Positions 1-6,607 of a stretch of 64,000 bases of DNA are shown here, one piece after another. Made by a program: the position numbers and the translations under genes. Numbering within the stretch: the stretch's first letter is position 1; every line of letters starts with the position of its first letter. The notes under the pieces were generated by a model, which saw nothing but the letters and a program-made list of their open reading frames with translations, made no database searches and was not told the DNA's origin. The DNA comes from Vreelandella subterranea (GTDB lineage: Bacteria; Pseudomonadota; Gammaproteobacteria; Pseudomonadales; Halomonadaceae). The stretch spans positions 124,001 through 188,000 of the forward strand of contig NZ_FOGS01000004.1 in assembly GCF_900111305.1 (NCBI RefSeq). The letters are read 5' to 3'.

Positions 1-330
1 ATCGAAAAGTACCTACGGCGCAACCCCGGCCTGAGCTTTGTGGCGGAAGAAGAAGGGCAACTGGTGGGGACGATCATGGCGGGCCACGACGGCAAGCGTG
101 GCTATGTACAGCACTTATCGGTGGCGGATTTCCACCGCCGCCAAGGCATCGCGACACAGCTGGTCAGCCTTTGCCTGGACGCGCTCAAGCATGAAGGCAT
201 TCTGAAATCGCACCTGATGATTCTTCCCGAGAACGAAGCGGCCAAACAATTCTGGGCTAGCCAGGGCTGGATGTGCCGGTCCGATATTCAGCTGTATTCG
301 TTTGTGAATGGAGATAACCCGAACGTTTAG
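1..330 (+). CDS. GNAT-family N-acetyltransferase, 3' part
   Basis: The reading frame is open from the first base of the window, so the N-terminus lies outside. The visible 109 residues carry the acetyl-CoA-binding core of the GNAT fold: a beta strand ending in QHLSVADFHRRQGIATQL, matching the conserved V-x-x-x-x-R-x-x-G-x-A motif (pyrophosphate loop RRQGIA), followed by the helix and the C-terminal N-x-x-A-x-x-F-W-x-x-x-G-W segment typical of RimI-like acetyltransferases. The family transfers an acetyl group from acetyl-CoA to an amine; the substrate cannot be told. A GTG at position 40 could look like a start but cuts into the fold. It marks the last ordinary gene before the accessory island. 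Confidence 0.8.
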   Translation: MEKYLRRNPGLSFVAEEEGQLVGTIMAGHDGKRGYVQHLSVADFHRRQGIATQLVSLCLDALKHEGILKSHLMILPENEAAKQFWASQGWMCRSDIQLYSFVNGDNPNV

Positions 331-407
331 CCGTTATTACATCCGCATGATCCGATCATCCTCGCGCCTAGAGTGTGATGGGACGAGCATGGGATTCAAC
401 GAACTTT

Positions 408-456
408 GCTGCTAGGCTAAATTTACTAGAGATAAAAAGCCGCAGGGAACAACCTA
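408..456 (+). repeat. Leader shared by the two DUF427 copies
   Basis: About 49 bases directly upstream of the first DUF427 gene recur almost unchanged at 6115-6163 upstream of the second copy. Shared blocks include TGCTAGGCTAA, TTTACTAGAG and CGCAGGGAACAAC before the ATG. The match extends into both coding sequences, so gene and leader were duplicated together. The leader probably holds the promoter and ribosome-binding site (GCAGGGA, 11 bases before the ATG); this is an inference. Confidence 0.55.
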
Positions 457-795
457 ATGCCACAGGCACCACGCATTTCGCTTCACCCCGTTAGCCAACG
501 CGTGCAGGTGCATGTTGATGGCACATTGCTTGCCGACTCGACCAACGCCCTTGAACTACGCGAAACCGGCTACCCGGCACGGCGTTACATACCACGCGAA
601 GACGTGCGGATGGATTTGCTTACCCCCTCAGAAACGACCACCCACTGCCCGTTTAAAGGCGACGCGGTGTATTTTTCGCTGGGCGAAAACCAAGACATTG
701 CCTGGAGCTACGAGCAGCCGATTGAAGGGATGGAGGTGATAGCGGGTAGGGTCTCGCATTTAGTGGGGAAAGTGAATGATGTCTTTCGATGCTGA
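457..795 (+). CDS. DUF427 domain protein, copy 1
   Basis: A 112-residue protein with the DUF427 pattern: VHVDGTLLADS near residue 20, the Y-x-P-R-E/D-D-V-R-M-D-L-L segment around residue 47, then HCPFKGDAVYFSL and IAWSYEQP. The family's biochemical role is not established. The last 15 residues do not resemble the usual ending (a GRVAFY-x-x-KV type tail), so the C-terminus looks replaced or frameshifted after residue ~97. A second, similarly altered copy lies at 6164-6586. What follows downstream is a repeat unit and the TIR gene, so an accessory segment seems to have been joined to the 3' end of this gene. Confidence 0.75.
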   Translation: MPQAPRISLHPVSQRVQVHVDGTLLADSTNALELRETGYPARRYIPREDVRMDLLTPSETTTHCPFKGDAVYFSLGENQDIAWSYEQPIEGMEVIAGRVSHLVGKVNDVFRC

Positions 796-803
796 GTGGA
801 TGT

Positions 804-970
804 GCCGGAAAAGCAGCAGGCGAGAAAATTTTGGCTATGAGACCTAATGGAAATTAATAGTCAAAAGGATCATAGGCTTGGGAGAGTCTGGCAGGCTGCA
901 TTTGCCGGAAAAAAAGTGCTAGCACGTTCATTCCATCATAAAACGCGCCGCCTATACGCTGTTATGCAAT
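804..970 (+). repeat. ~160-bp repeat, copy A, ending in an attC-like R' box
   Basis: This stretch matches 2660-2821 along most of its length. Shared blocks include GCAGCAGGCG, TCTGGCAGGCTGCATTTGCC and CGTTCATTCCATCATA. It ends in CGCTGTTATGC, which resembles the GTTRRRY core of integron attC sites, and the TIR gene starts about 25 bases later. Copy B ends in CTTTGTTATGTC and is also followed within about 20 bases by a gene start. I read the repeats as decayed attC-type recombination sites or cassette ends; there is no integrase in the window to confirm it. Confidence 0.5.
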
Positions 971-994
971 ATTCAAACGGGCAATGGAGTAAGA

Positions 995-1906
995 ATGTCG
1001 ATCTCAACAATTTCAAGTTCTATTACAAGGTTGCAAAAAGAAATATCAGATCTCCATCACAAAATGAGTTTGGAGACAAAAAAGGAGTCTGATTGTGGAA
1101 ACCGGATTGGGCAAATTGAAAGGAGCATTACCAAAAATACTAGTGTTAGCACTCTAAAAAGCAAAAGCGCTGAAGTTCAAAGAAAGCAGGCTGAGATAGC
1201 TAAGATACAAGTAAATAAAGCGGGGCTTTATAAAAAGCTATCCGACAAAGAAGGGGAGTTACTAAAGGCCAGGCAAGATCTTATTAAGGAAGAGGAAAAG
1301 GAACGCAAAAAGCAAGCCGTAGCCGACGAGAGAGAAAGAAAAAAATTAGCAGATATAGAAAAGAGGCATCAGAGAGAGCAGCTTGAATACCAGCGCCGTT
1401 TGCGAGCAGAGATCAATCAAACTGCGAATATGGCTGCTGCTGTAAAAGAGCTGGCGGTCACTCAGAATATTTCACATGAAAATATCGTGAAATATGACTT
1501 ATTTATTTCTCATGCTTCAGAAGATAAAGAGGAGTTTGTTCGTCCACTCGCTGAAACGCTAGAAAACATTGGTGTTAAAGTATGGTATGACGAATTCACT
1601 TTGAAAGTCGGTGATAGCTTGAGAAAAAGCATCGATCAAGGCTTGGTGAATTCTAGATTTGGAACAGTGATTTTATCGTCTGCTTTTTGTTCGAAGAACT
1701 GGACGCAATATGAGCTTGATTCGATGGTTGCGCGAGAGATGAATGGCCATAAAATGATATTGCCGATATGGCACAAGATAACAAAGAGTGAAGTTATTAG
1801 GTTTAGTCCAGCACTTGCTGACAAAGTTGCGCTCAACACTTCTTTACAGAGCATTGAAGAAATAGCTGGAGAGCTTGCAGAGGTAATATTGGGCGCAGAG
1901 GCATAA
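995..1906 (+). CDS. Coiled-coil TIR-domain protein, likely NAD+-cleaving defence effector
   Basis: A 303-residue protein. Residues ~1-150 are Lys/Glu/Gln-rich and predicted coiled coil. Residues ~166-300 are a bacterial TIR domain starting at YDLFISHASED, with KVWYDEF in the middle and a WxxxE element (W236 to E240 in NWTQYEL). In bacterial TIR NADases the catalytic glutamate sits in this region. Such proteins cleave NAD+ when triggered, often during phage infection. The start is set by GGAG nine bases before the ATG. The gene is AT-rich relative to the core. Its stop codon falls inside an attC-like palindrome, as in integron cassettes. No partner such as ThsA or an Argonaute is adjacent, so it may act alone. 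Confidence 0.8.
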   Translation: MSISTISSSITRLQKEISDLHHKMSLETKKESDCGNRIGQIERSITKNTSVSTLKSKSAEVQRKQAEIAKIQVNKAGLYKKLSDKEGELLKARQDLIKEEEKERKKQAVADERERKKLADIEKRHQREQLEYQRRLRAEINQTANMAAAVKELAVTQNISHENIVKYDLFISHASEDKEEFVRPLAETLENIGVKVWYDEFTLKVGDSLRKSIDQGLVNSRFGTVILSSAFCSKNWTQYELDSMVAREMNGHKMILPIWHKITKSEVIRFSPALADKVALNTSLQSIEEIAGELAEVILGAEA

Positions 1907-1973
1907 CAAGGTGCTGCTACGGAAAATTTACTCGCTGGCGCTCATAAATTTCCGCAGAGCACAGCGTTAATAT
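1901..1973 (+). repeat. attC-like imperfect palindrome
   Basis: ATAACAAG on the left and GCGTTAAT on the right are inverted TAAC/GTTA ends. Between them 1911-1930 pairs with 1944-1961 (GTGCT...AAATTTA against TAAATTT...AGCAC), leaving one bulged G, one bulged A and one mismatch. Unpaired extrahelical bases in a long imperfect stem are a hallmark of integron attC sites. The TIR stop codon lies in the left end and the next gene starts 13 bases after the right end, as expected between two cassettes. Confidence 0.6.
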
Positions 1974-1985
1974 GGTTACGGATCG

Positions 1986-2435
1986 ATGAAAAACGGATTC
2001 TTTGAGCTTAGTGGCCCTTTTGACCTGTTTCGGAAATGCCAATCTGATTTTGTCGATTTTGAGAACGAACCCAGCCATTACACTCTGTTCAATTTGGTGA
2101 CGTCACTGGCGCATCTCCGGGATTGGATTTGGCCATTTGGGCACAAAGGATACACGATGGCATCTGACGCAGAGCATGAGGAAGTGGAGTTGCACCAATT
2201 GCTCCACAATGATCCCAATTACAATCTGGTACGTGAGCTCTGTAACTCCGCGAAACACTATCGATCCAATATGGACACGAAGGTAGTTCGAGAGAGTAAT
2301 GTGGCATTGACGAGGGTTGGTGATTCCCTGAGTCATACCTATTTTGTTGTTGGTGGGCTTGATGTACGCGACTATCTTTATCCGGTCATGCGTCAATACC
2401 ACCTCTATTTTGAGCGGAAGGGGTACATCTTATAA
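1986..2435 (+). CDS. Uncharacterised 149-residue cassette-type protein
   Basis: I do not recognise this family. The protein is mostly helical in appearance, rich in His, Tyr and Asn, with HLRDWIWPFG at residues 43-52 and LVRELCNSAKHYR at 81-93. The R-x7-H spacing recalls HEPN-type motifs but is not a canonical RX4-6H, so I do not assign that fold. There is no signal peptide or membrane segment. It begins 13 bases after one attC-like palindrome and its stop codon overlaps the next, so it has the layout of a single-gene integron cassette. ATG 1986 is the only reasonable start, although no strong ribosome-binding site is visible. Confidence 0.6.
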   Translation: MKNGFFELSGPFDLFRKCQSDFVDFENEPSHYTLFNLVTSLAHLRDWIWPFGHKGYTMASDAEHEEVELHQLLHNDPNYNLVRELCNSAKHYRSNMDTKVVRESNVALTRVGDSLSHTYFVVGGLDVRDYLYPVMRQYHLYFERKGYIL

Positions 2436-2516
2436 CCATTGGCTTGAAACGACTCTGGCGCAAGTGGCGGCCTGCGATCCATTGTCGGGGCGGCGCGCCT
2501 CAGCCAGTCGTTAAAG
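2430..2516 (+). repeat. attC-like imperfect palindrome
   Basis: The left end TATAACCATTGGCTTGA and right end CCTCAGCCAGTCGTTA are inverted relative to each other: TAAC pairs with GTTA, and ATTGGCTTGA pairs with CTCAGCCAGT with one or two mismatches. The centre is GC-rich and less symmetric. The stop codon of the upstream gene (2433-2435) lies in the left box. This matches the architecture of an attC site at a cassette 3' end. Confidence 0.5.
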
Positions 2517-2553
2517 CGCTATATCAGTGGCTCCTAAAAGGCCGCTTCTGGCC
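2511..2553 (+). repeat. ~43-bp repeat, copy 1
   Basis: The segment matches 4368-4412 with a few substitutions (shared blocks TTAAAGCGCTATATCA, TGGCTCCTAAAAG, CCGCT). Both copies follow a palindromic element and can be read as KALYQWLLK, so they may be remnants of the same lost coding sequence. I cannot identify that gene. The rest of 2554-2659 holds no recognisable feature. Confidence 0.4.
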
Positions 2554-2659
2554 GAAAATCGACACCACCATCAACGATAATTCCAATTTTGGCCGATAGA
2601 AGCGATTTAACCGATGCTAAAGTAAGCGCTTCGACAGAATATGACCCTGAGCAGACGTA

Positions 2660-2821
2660 ACAGGAAATGCAGCAGGCGCGAGAATTTTAGCTATACAGTC
2701 TAATTAAAATTAATAATACAGGGAGTCATAAGCTAAAGAGAATCTGGCAGGCTGCATTTGCCAGAAAAGTGCCAGCGCGTTCATTCCATCATAGAACGCG
2801 TCGTCTAATACTTTGTTATGT
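2660..2821 (+). repeat. ~160-bp repeat, copy B, ending in an attC-like R' box
   Basis: This is the second copy of the repeat at 804-970. It contains an internal hairpin (CGCGTTC pairing with GAACGCG across an 11-base loop) and ends in CTTTGTTATGTC. A ribosome-binding site and GTG start follow within 20 bases. Compared with copy A, small indels and substitutions are spread along its length, so the duplication is not recent. Confidence 0.5.
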
Positions 2822-2836
2822 CATAAGGAGAGCACC

Positions 2837-3025
2837 GTGGTTGAAGCGGCACAGCTTTTGACAATCTTTGATCACGTTCTTAGACGGATCGGTATCGCCA
2901 AGGAAGACACAAGGAAAGTTGAGGCTGCTTACGAAGAGGCACTCGAAAAGATATTCAAGGTAGTAAATAAAACTCAGGTTTACCTTGCCAATAGAAAAAA
3001 TCAAGGGAAAAACAGGGAAAAATAA
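2837..3025 (+). CDS. Small uncharacterised protein
   Basis: A GTG start at 2837 is preceded by AAGGAG with 7-base spacing and gives a 62-residue, mostly helical, charged protein (VEAAYEEALEKIFK in the middle, a basic tail ending in NREK). I do not recognise it. It ends in TAA at 3023-3025, yet the same frame stays open to 3211, so it may be the first half of a longer gene broken by this stop. The position right after repeat copy B suggests a cassette gene. Confidence 0.45.
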   Translation: MVEAAQLLTIFDHVLRRIGIAKEDTRKVEAAYEEALEKIFKVVNKTQVYLANRKNQGKNREK

Positions 3026-3211
3026 GAAAATGTCTCTTTATTGTGGGCTGAATCTGGGCTAGCCCTACGCAAATTAGATCCCGAATTAGCGGATCGTTGT
3101 TTAATAAAATGGCAGTACTGGACGTCACCGGGAAATTGGACGGAAGAGCAGGTCAAAAGCGCAAACATCAAACTTGAAAAATTGTTCACCGAGGCCCGTG
3201 CACTTATCTGA
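3026..3211 (+). pseudogene. In-frame continuation after TAA, possible second half of a broken gene
   Basis: The frame of the 2837-3025 gene continues for 61 codons after its stop, with a protein-like composition (WAESGLALRKLDPELADR, then WTSPGNWTEEQVKSANIKLE). No ATG or GTG with a ribosome-binding site starts it. An ATG at 3030 lies in another frame and would need a one-base shift to join. It is therefore either the 3' half of a gene interrupted by a nonsense or frameshift mutation, or an ORF using TTG at 3041. Its stop is followed within 5 bases by an attC-like element. No family recognised. Confidence 0.35.
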
Positions 3212-3213
3212 AT

Positions 3214-3300
3214 GACATAACCAGGTAGTCAACTGGACGCCAAAATCGAGCTGCTTTTGGTTCCCACCGCTAGCGCTACGACGCCGGTTACCGCAGGCTT
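3214..3300 (+). repeat. attC-like element (weak)
   Basis: GACATAACCAGGTAGTC lies just after the stop at 3211, followed by CCAAAA...TTTTGG as an internal inverted repeat and GCCGGTTACC further on. The TAACC/GGTTA ends are inverted, but the outer stem is poor. Position at the 3' end of a short gene supports an attC reading; the sequence alone is weak. The following 3301-3641 holds no gene I can support. Confidence 0.35.
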
Positions 3301-3641
3301 TCGGCGGTACGCAGTCACACTAATCTCCGCGCTTTGCAGATTTCTTCGAAATATTTGATTTTTTGGTGTCGGCCGACAAGAATCAGTTAAGAGTAGTTGA
3401 CCACACTAGGGCACTATGTCGTACAAAGTACAGGAGAGCAATGTTGCCGACTTCTGGTACATATGCTGTACGAATGGTGACTTTCCCGATCTTGCTATTG
3501 ATAGTCCGGGGATGACTATGTGGTTGGTTCGACTATTAATTTCGATTGACTTTTCTCATAGCTTGCACGATCAGCGGAATATGGCGCTTGTTACTAGCAA
3601 CTGGAATTCTACGAAATTGAGTCTCTTGAAGGAGAGCCACC

Positions 3642-4196
3642 ATGATAAGAATGATCGCGGCCGTAGTATTGACAATGTGCTCCGCTTCGTCATTTGCGGA
3701 AAATGAGTTCGCGCTCGTGGATTCAGTCGGCGTAAATTCGCAGGGTATTATCACTTCATTGAGCATCCAGTCGAGAGAGCTATCTGAAGAGCAAAATCAG
3801 TACAAATTCGACGGGACCATTTGGAGCAATGAGTTCGGTGGCCCGCGGCCGGTAGTAATAAGCGTTGATGATGGCTTGGTCCATGAGGTCAAAATAGATA
3901 CCACTGCTGGTATGGCCGAAATTCCAGCTGCGGATCAGTTATTTAGTTATGGCGAGCACACCTACTCGGTTGGGGAGCAAACATTTGTTCGCAGCCAGTA
4001 CTATTCTCAAGACTCTAACGCATTCATTTTCGTGAGCGATGACCCTGGGCCCTTCGCAATTGCGGCATTCTTAGCGGGCTCAGTCGTAGCCATTTGTGCC
4101 ACTGACCGGATCGTAAACTACTTTCAATGCGATGGTAACAGCGGCGGCGAGATTAGTTTGAAAAGCGGATTTACCTGCACAACCGAGTGTAACTGA
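3642..4196 (+). CDS. Uncharacterised exported protein
   Basis: A 184-residue protein with a clear Sec signal peptide: two basic-flanked start residues, the hydrophobic core MIAAVVLTMCSASS and a likely cut after SFA (residue ~20). The mature part is acidic and probably beta-rich. Near the C-terminus is a hydrophobic stretch (FAIAAFLAGSVVAICA, ~residues 141-156), followed by a tail with four further cysteines (residues 155, 166, 179, 183), suggesting disulfides in the periplasm or at the surface. AAGGAG seven bases before the ATG sets the start. I do not recognise the family. No neighbour suggests a job. Confidence 0.6.
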   Translation: MIRMIAAVVLTMCSASSFAENEFALVDSVGVNSQGIITSLSIQSRELSEEQNQYKFDGTIWSNEFGGPRPVVISVDDGLVHEVKIDTTAGMAEIPAADQLFSYGEHTYSVGEQTFVRSQYYSQDSNAFIFVSDDPGPFAIAAFLAGSVVAICATDRIVNYFQCDGNSGGEISLKSGFTCTTECN

Positions 4197-4272
4197 CACT
4201 GTTTTGAAGCGCGTTGCTGCTTTAAGTAGGGAAGGCTTCACTTAGTTGTCTTGACCCATCATTTCCCTCACA

Positions 4273-4294
4273 CAGAAGCGCTCGCGCGTGCTTC
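4273..4294 (+). terminator. Hairpin after the exported-protein gene
   Basis: AGAAGC and GCTTCT pair around a GC-rich 10-base loop about 80 bases after the stop at 4196. There is no clear U-tract, so it may be a weak terminator or a structured remnant. Confidence 0.3.
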
Positions 4295-4326
4295 TAGGTT
4301 CCAAGCATCTCGCTCTGCCAAACAAG

Positions 4327-4361
4327 TGCATCAGCCGTCGCGCTTACGCGCGGCTGATGCA
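4327..4361 (+). repeat. Strong hairpin, possibly half of an attC-type site
   Basis: TGCATCAGCCG pairs with CGGCTGATGCA and the inner CGCG pairs with CGCG around CTTA, with one bulged T. It is preceded by CCAAACAAG, which resembles the left box of an attC site, but no GTTA right box follows. The 43-base repeat copy 2 (4368-4412) follows at once. Nothing else is recognisable between 4362 and 4564. Confidence 0.4.
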
Positions 4362-4564
4362 TATCTTTAAAGCGCTATATCAATGGCTCCTAAAAGACCG
4401 CTCCTGGCAGTAAGAGGGCATGGGAACTAATTTTCGACTACAATTAGTTACATAATGCCGAGGCCGCCGGATGCGCTATGCCCAAGGACACATAGCGCAT
4501 CCGCTGCCCCTCCGTCAGTGGTAATGAGCACCGTTCAAGAGTGCGCATCATCATGGGGAACACA

Positions 4565-5614
4565 ATGACAAAACAAAAACTGATTCTGCTATTTGATGGG
4601 ACCTGGAACGACCCTGAAGACCAGACGAATGTTTATCGTATTACGCGGCTTATTCATGATTACGATGGTGGAGTAAGGCAACGGTTCTATTACGACCCCG
4701 GTGTGGGTACCTCCAGGTTTCAGCGCATCAGCGGCGGTGCCTTCGGTGTCGGGCTGAGCCAACATTTACTGAAAGGCTATGACTGGCTTTGCAGGCGTTA
4801 CCAAGAGGACGATGAGATCTGGATATTCGGCTTCAGCCGCGGTGCCTACACGGCCAGAAGCCTGGTGGGGCTCATACGGAAATGCGGGTTAATGCATGTG
4901 GTCACGCCAGGGTTGCTCGATAAGGCCGAAAGCATTTATCGGGACAAGACGCTGCACCCAGACGCTGACGTTTGCAAGGAGTTCAAGAAAAGCTTCAGCC
5001 GCCAGCCGAGGATTCATTTCATGGGCATCTGGGATACCGTTGGCGCCCTGGGCGTGCCCGGCACCACCCTGTTTAAAAGCAAATACGACTGGCACGATAC
5101 GGAGCTTTCCAGCATTGTCGATCATGCCTACCAAGCGGTGGCGCTGGACGAGCACAGAGAGACCTATAACGTCTCGCTCTGGACCAGCAAGGATGGCAAG
5201 CAAAAAGCCGGTAACCGTGATGTAGAGCAGCGCTGGTTTATTGGCGCCCACGCCAATGTAGGCGGCGGGTACGGCCCTGACGACACACTGGCCGATATTT
5301 CGCTGAAGTGGATGCTAGGCAAGGCGGAAAAGGCCGGTCTGAAAGTGGGTCAATACGAGGTGCTTGAGGACGCCTGGAAGACAGCGCCAAGAGATTCTTT
5401 CGCCGAGTTTCTGTGGGGGATTTACGCCAAATTCAAACGCATTGGAAAGACGGAAGACGGCCGATTCTACCGACAATATTCAAAAGGCATGCAGGGAAAA
5501 CCGGCGGTCAATATCTCAATCGATGACAGCGTCTGGAAGCGCTGGGCCGATACAACCTGTGATTACCGGCCACGCACCTTGACCGATGCCCACCTGTCCC
5601 CGCCGGAGCAATAG
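4565..5614 (+). CDS. DUF2235 alpha/beta-hydrolase (Tle1-like phospholipase fold)
   Basis: A 349-residue soluble protein with the DUF2235 domain throughout. It opens with KLILLFDGTWND, the conserved FDGT motif, has YYDPGVG near residue 40, and carries the nucleophile elbow GFSRGA with Ser91. Later come FMGIWDTVGALG and the WFIGAHANVGGGY block, where an aspartate/histidine pair usually completes the triad (VALDEH, AHANVGGGY). The family includes type VI secretion phospholipase effectors, but many members, like this one, stand alone with no VgrG, immunity gene or signal peptide; its substrate is unknown. I prefer ATG 4565 (GGGGAA upstream) over GTG 4541. Confidence 0.8.
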   Translation: MTKQKLILLFDGTWNDPEDQTNVYRITRLIHDYDGGVRQRFYYDPGVGTSRFQRISGGAFGVGLSQHLLKGYDWLCRRYQEDDEIWIFGFSRGAYTARSLVGLIRKCGLMHVVTPGLLDKAESIYRDKTLHPDADVCKEFKKSFSRQPRIHFMGIWDTVGALGVPGTTLFKSKYDWHDTELSSIVDHAYQAVALDEHRETYNVSLWTSKDGKQKAGNRDVEQRWFIGAHANVGGGYGPDDTLADISLKWMLGKAEKAGLKVGQYEVLEDAWKTAPRDSFAEFLWGIYAKFKRIGKTEDGRFYRQYSKGMQGKPAVNISIDDSVWKRWADTTCDYRPRTLTDAHLSPPEQ

Positions 5615-5709
5615 GCAGGGCGGGCAACCTTGATTGGCGTGGCTTCATTCGCCAAGGCCGCCAGGGCGCAGTATAATAGCTCGCTAATCAAACCACAGAA
5701 GCCATTACT

Positions 5710-6045
5710 ATGTCGTGCCCGCCTTGCCCCCGTTGTCAGTCTGAATTTGTTTACCAGGACCAAAGCCTGTTCATCTGCCCCGAGTGCGCACATGAATGGA
5801 ACCCCGCCGAGGCCGCCGCTGAAGATGCGGTCACCGTCAAGGATGCCAACGGCACCCTGCTGGCAGAAGGCGATAAAGTCACGCTAATAAAAGACCTCAA
5901 AGTGAAAAGCAGCTCTATTGTGCTCAAGATTGGCACCAAAGGCGTAATCAAACGGCTCAAGGAAGGCAAGGACCACCAGCTGGACTGCAAGGTCGACGGC
6001 GCTGGCGACATGATGCTCACCGCCCAGTTCGTGAAGAAGGCCTGA
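5710..6045 (+). CDS. yjdM: YjdM/PhnA-family zinc-ribbon protein
   Basis: A 111-residue protein of the YjdM (formerly PhnA) family. The N-terminus has zinc-ribbon cysteines (Cys3, Cys6, Cys9 and Cys23, Cys26 in CPEC-x-HEWNP). The C-terminal half is the SH3-like PhnA domain beginning [15 protein letters not shown] and containing the conserved KDLKVKSSS and IGTKG. The family was named from proximity to phosphonate genes in E. coli, but its role is not settled. The gene is GC-rich like the core, unlike several neighbours, and may be an original resident of this locus. Confidence 0.85.
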   Translation: MSCPPCPRCQSEFVYQDQSLFICPECAHEWNPAEAAAEDAVTVKDANGTLLAEGDKVTLIKDLKVKSSSIVLKIGTKGVIKRLKEGKDHQLDCKVDGAGDMMLTAQFVKKA

Positions 6046-6163
6046 TTCCTCCCACCAATCCACCCGCTACCGACTAAAAGCTAATCTGCGGGGGTGTGTT
6101 TAACATAAGTTAACTGCTAGGCTAATTTTACTAGAGCGAAAAAACGCCGCAGGGAACAACTTA

Positions 6164-6586
6164 ATGTCACATGCCCCTCGCATCGAGCTCCACCCCGTTA
6201 ACCAGCGCGTGCAGGTGCATGTGGATGGCACATTGCTTGCCGACTCCACCAACCCCCTCGAACTCCGCGAGCGCGGCTACCCGCCTCGCCATTACCTCCC
6301 ACGCGACGACGTGCGGATGGATTTGCTGACAATCTCAGAAACGAAGACCTATTGCCCCTTTAAAGGGCATACGGTGTATTTCTCATTGGACGGCAATAAA
6401 GATATTGCCTGGAGCTATGAGCAGTCGATTGAAGGGATGGAGGCGATTAAGAATAGGGTAGTATTTAGCGGAAAAGTTGCAGGAGTGCGAGTTTTATTAC
6501 TAATGTATTTAGTAACAAATTTTTTATTAAAAGAGAAAAATGTGCTTGTACGGGAATGTTGTATGCTTCTGAATGTGAGTTTTTAA
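6164..6586 (+). CDS. DUF427 domain protein, copy 2, with aberrant C-terminus
   Basis: Residues 1-96 are about 80% identical by eye to the copy at 457-795, including the VHVDGTLLADSTN and YPPRHYLPRDDVRMDLL blocks. After GMEAIKNRVV the frame enters AT-rich sequence and gives a hydrophobic 40-residue tail that has no counterpart in DUF427 proteins. The point of divergence, just after the I-x-x-RV segment, is the same as in copy 1. This suggests both genes were cut at the same place by incoming DNA. Function of the domain is unknown; this copy may be inactive. Confidence 0.7.
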   Translation: MSHAPRIELHPVNQRVQVHVDGTLLADSTNPLELRERGYPPRHYLPRDDVRMDLLTISETKTYCPFKGHTVYFSLDGNKDIAWSYEQSIEGMEAIKNRVVFSGKVAGVRVLLLMYLVTNFLLKEKNVLVRECCMLLNVSF

Positions 6587-6607
6587 TAAAATGAAAAGGT
6601 AGATACT

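Noticed and set aside
847-1092. 81-codon ORF overlapping the start of the TIR gene
   Set aside because: It runs through the repeat and overlaps the TIR gene in another frame, has no ribosome-binding site, and the matching repeat copy B does not keep the frame open.
3416-3706. 96-codon ORF before the exported-protein gene
   Set aside because: It overlaps the well-supported start at 3642 in another frame and has unlikely composition.
4541-5614. Type VI secretion effector locus around the DUF2235 gene
   Set aside because: No VgrG, PAAR, adaptor or immunity gene lies nearby, so only the hydrolase domain is claimed.
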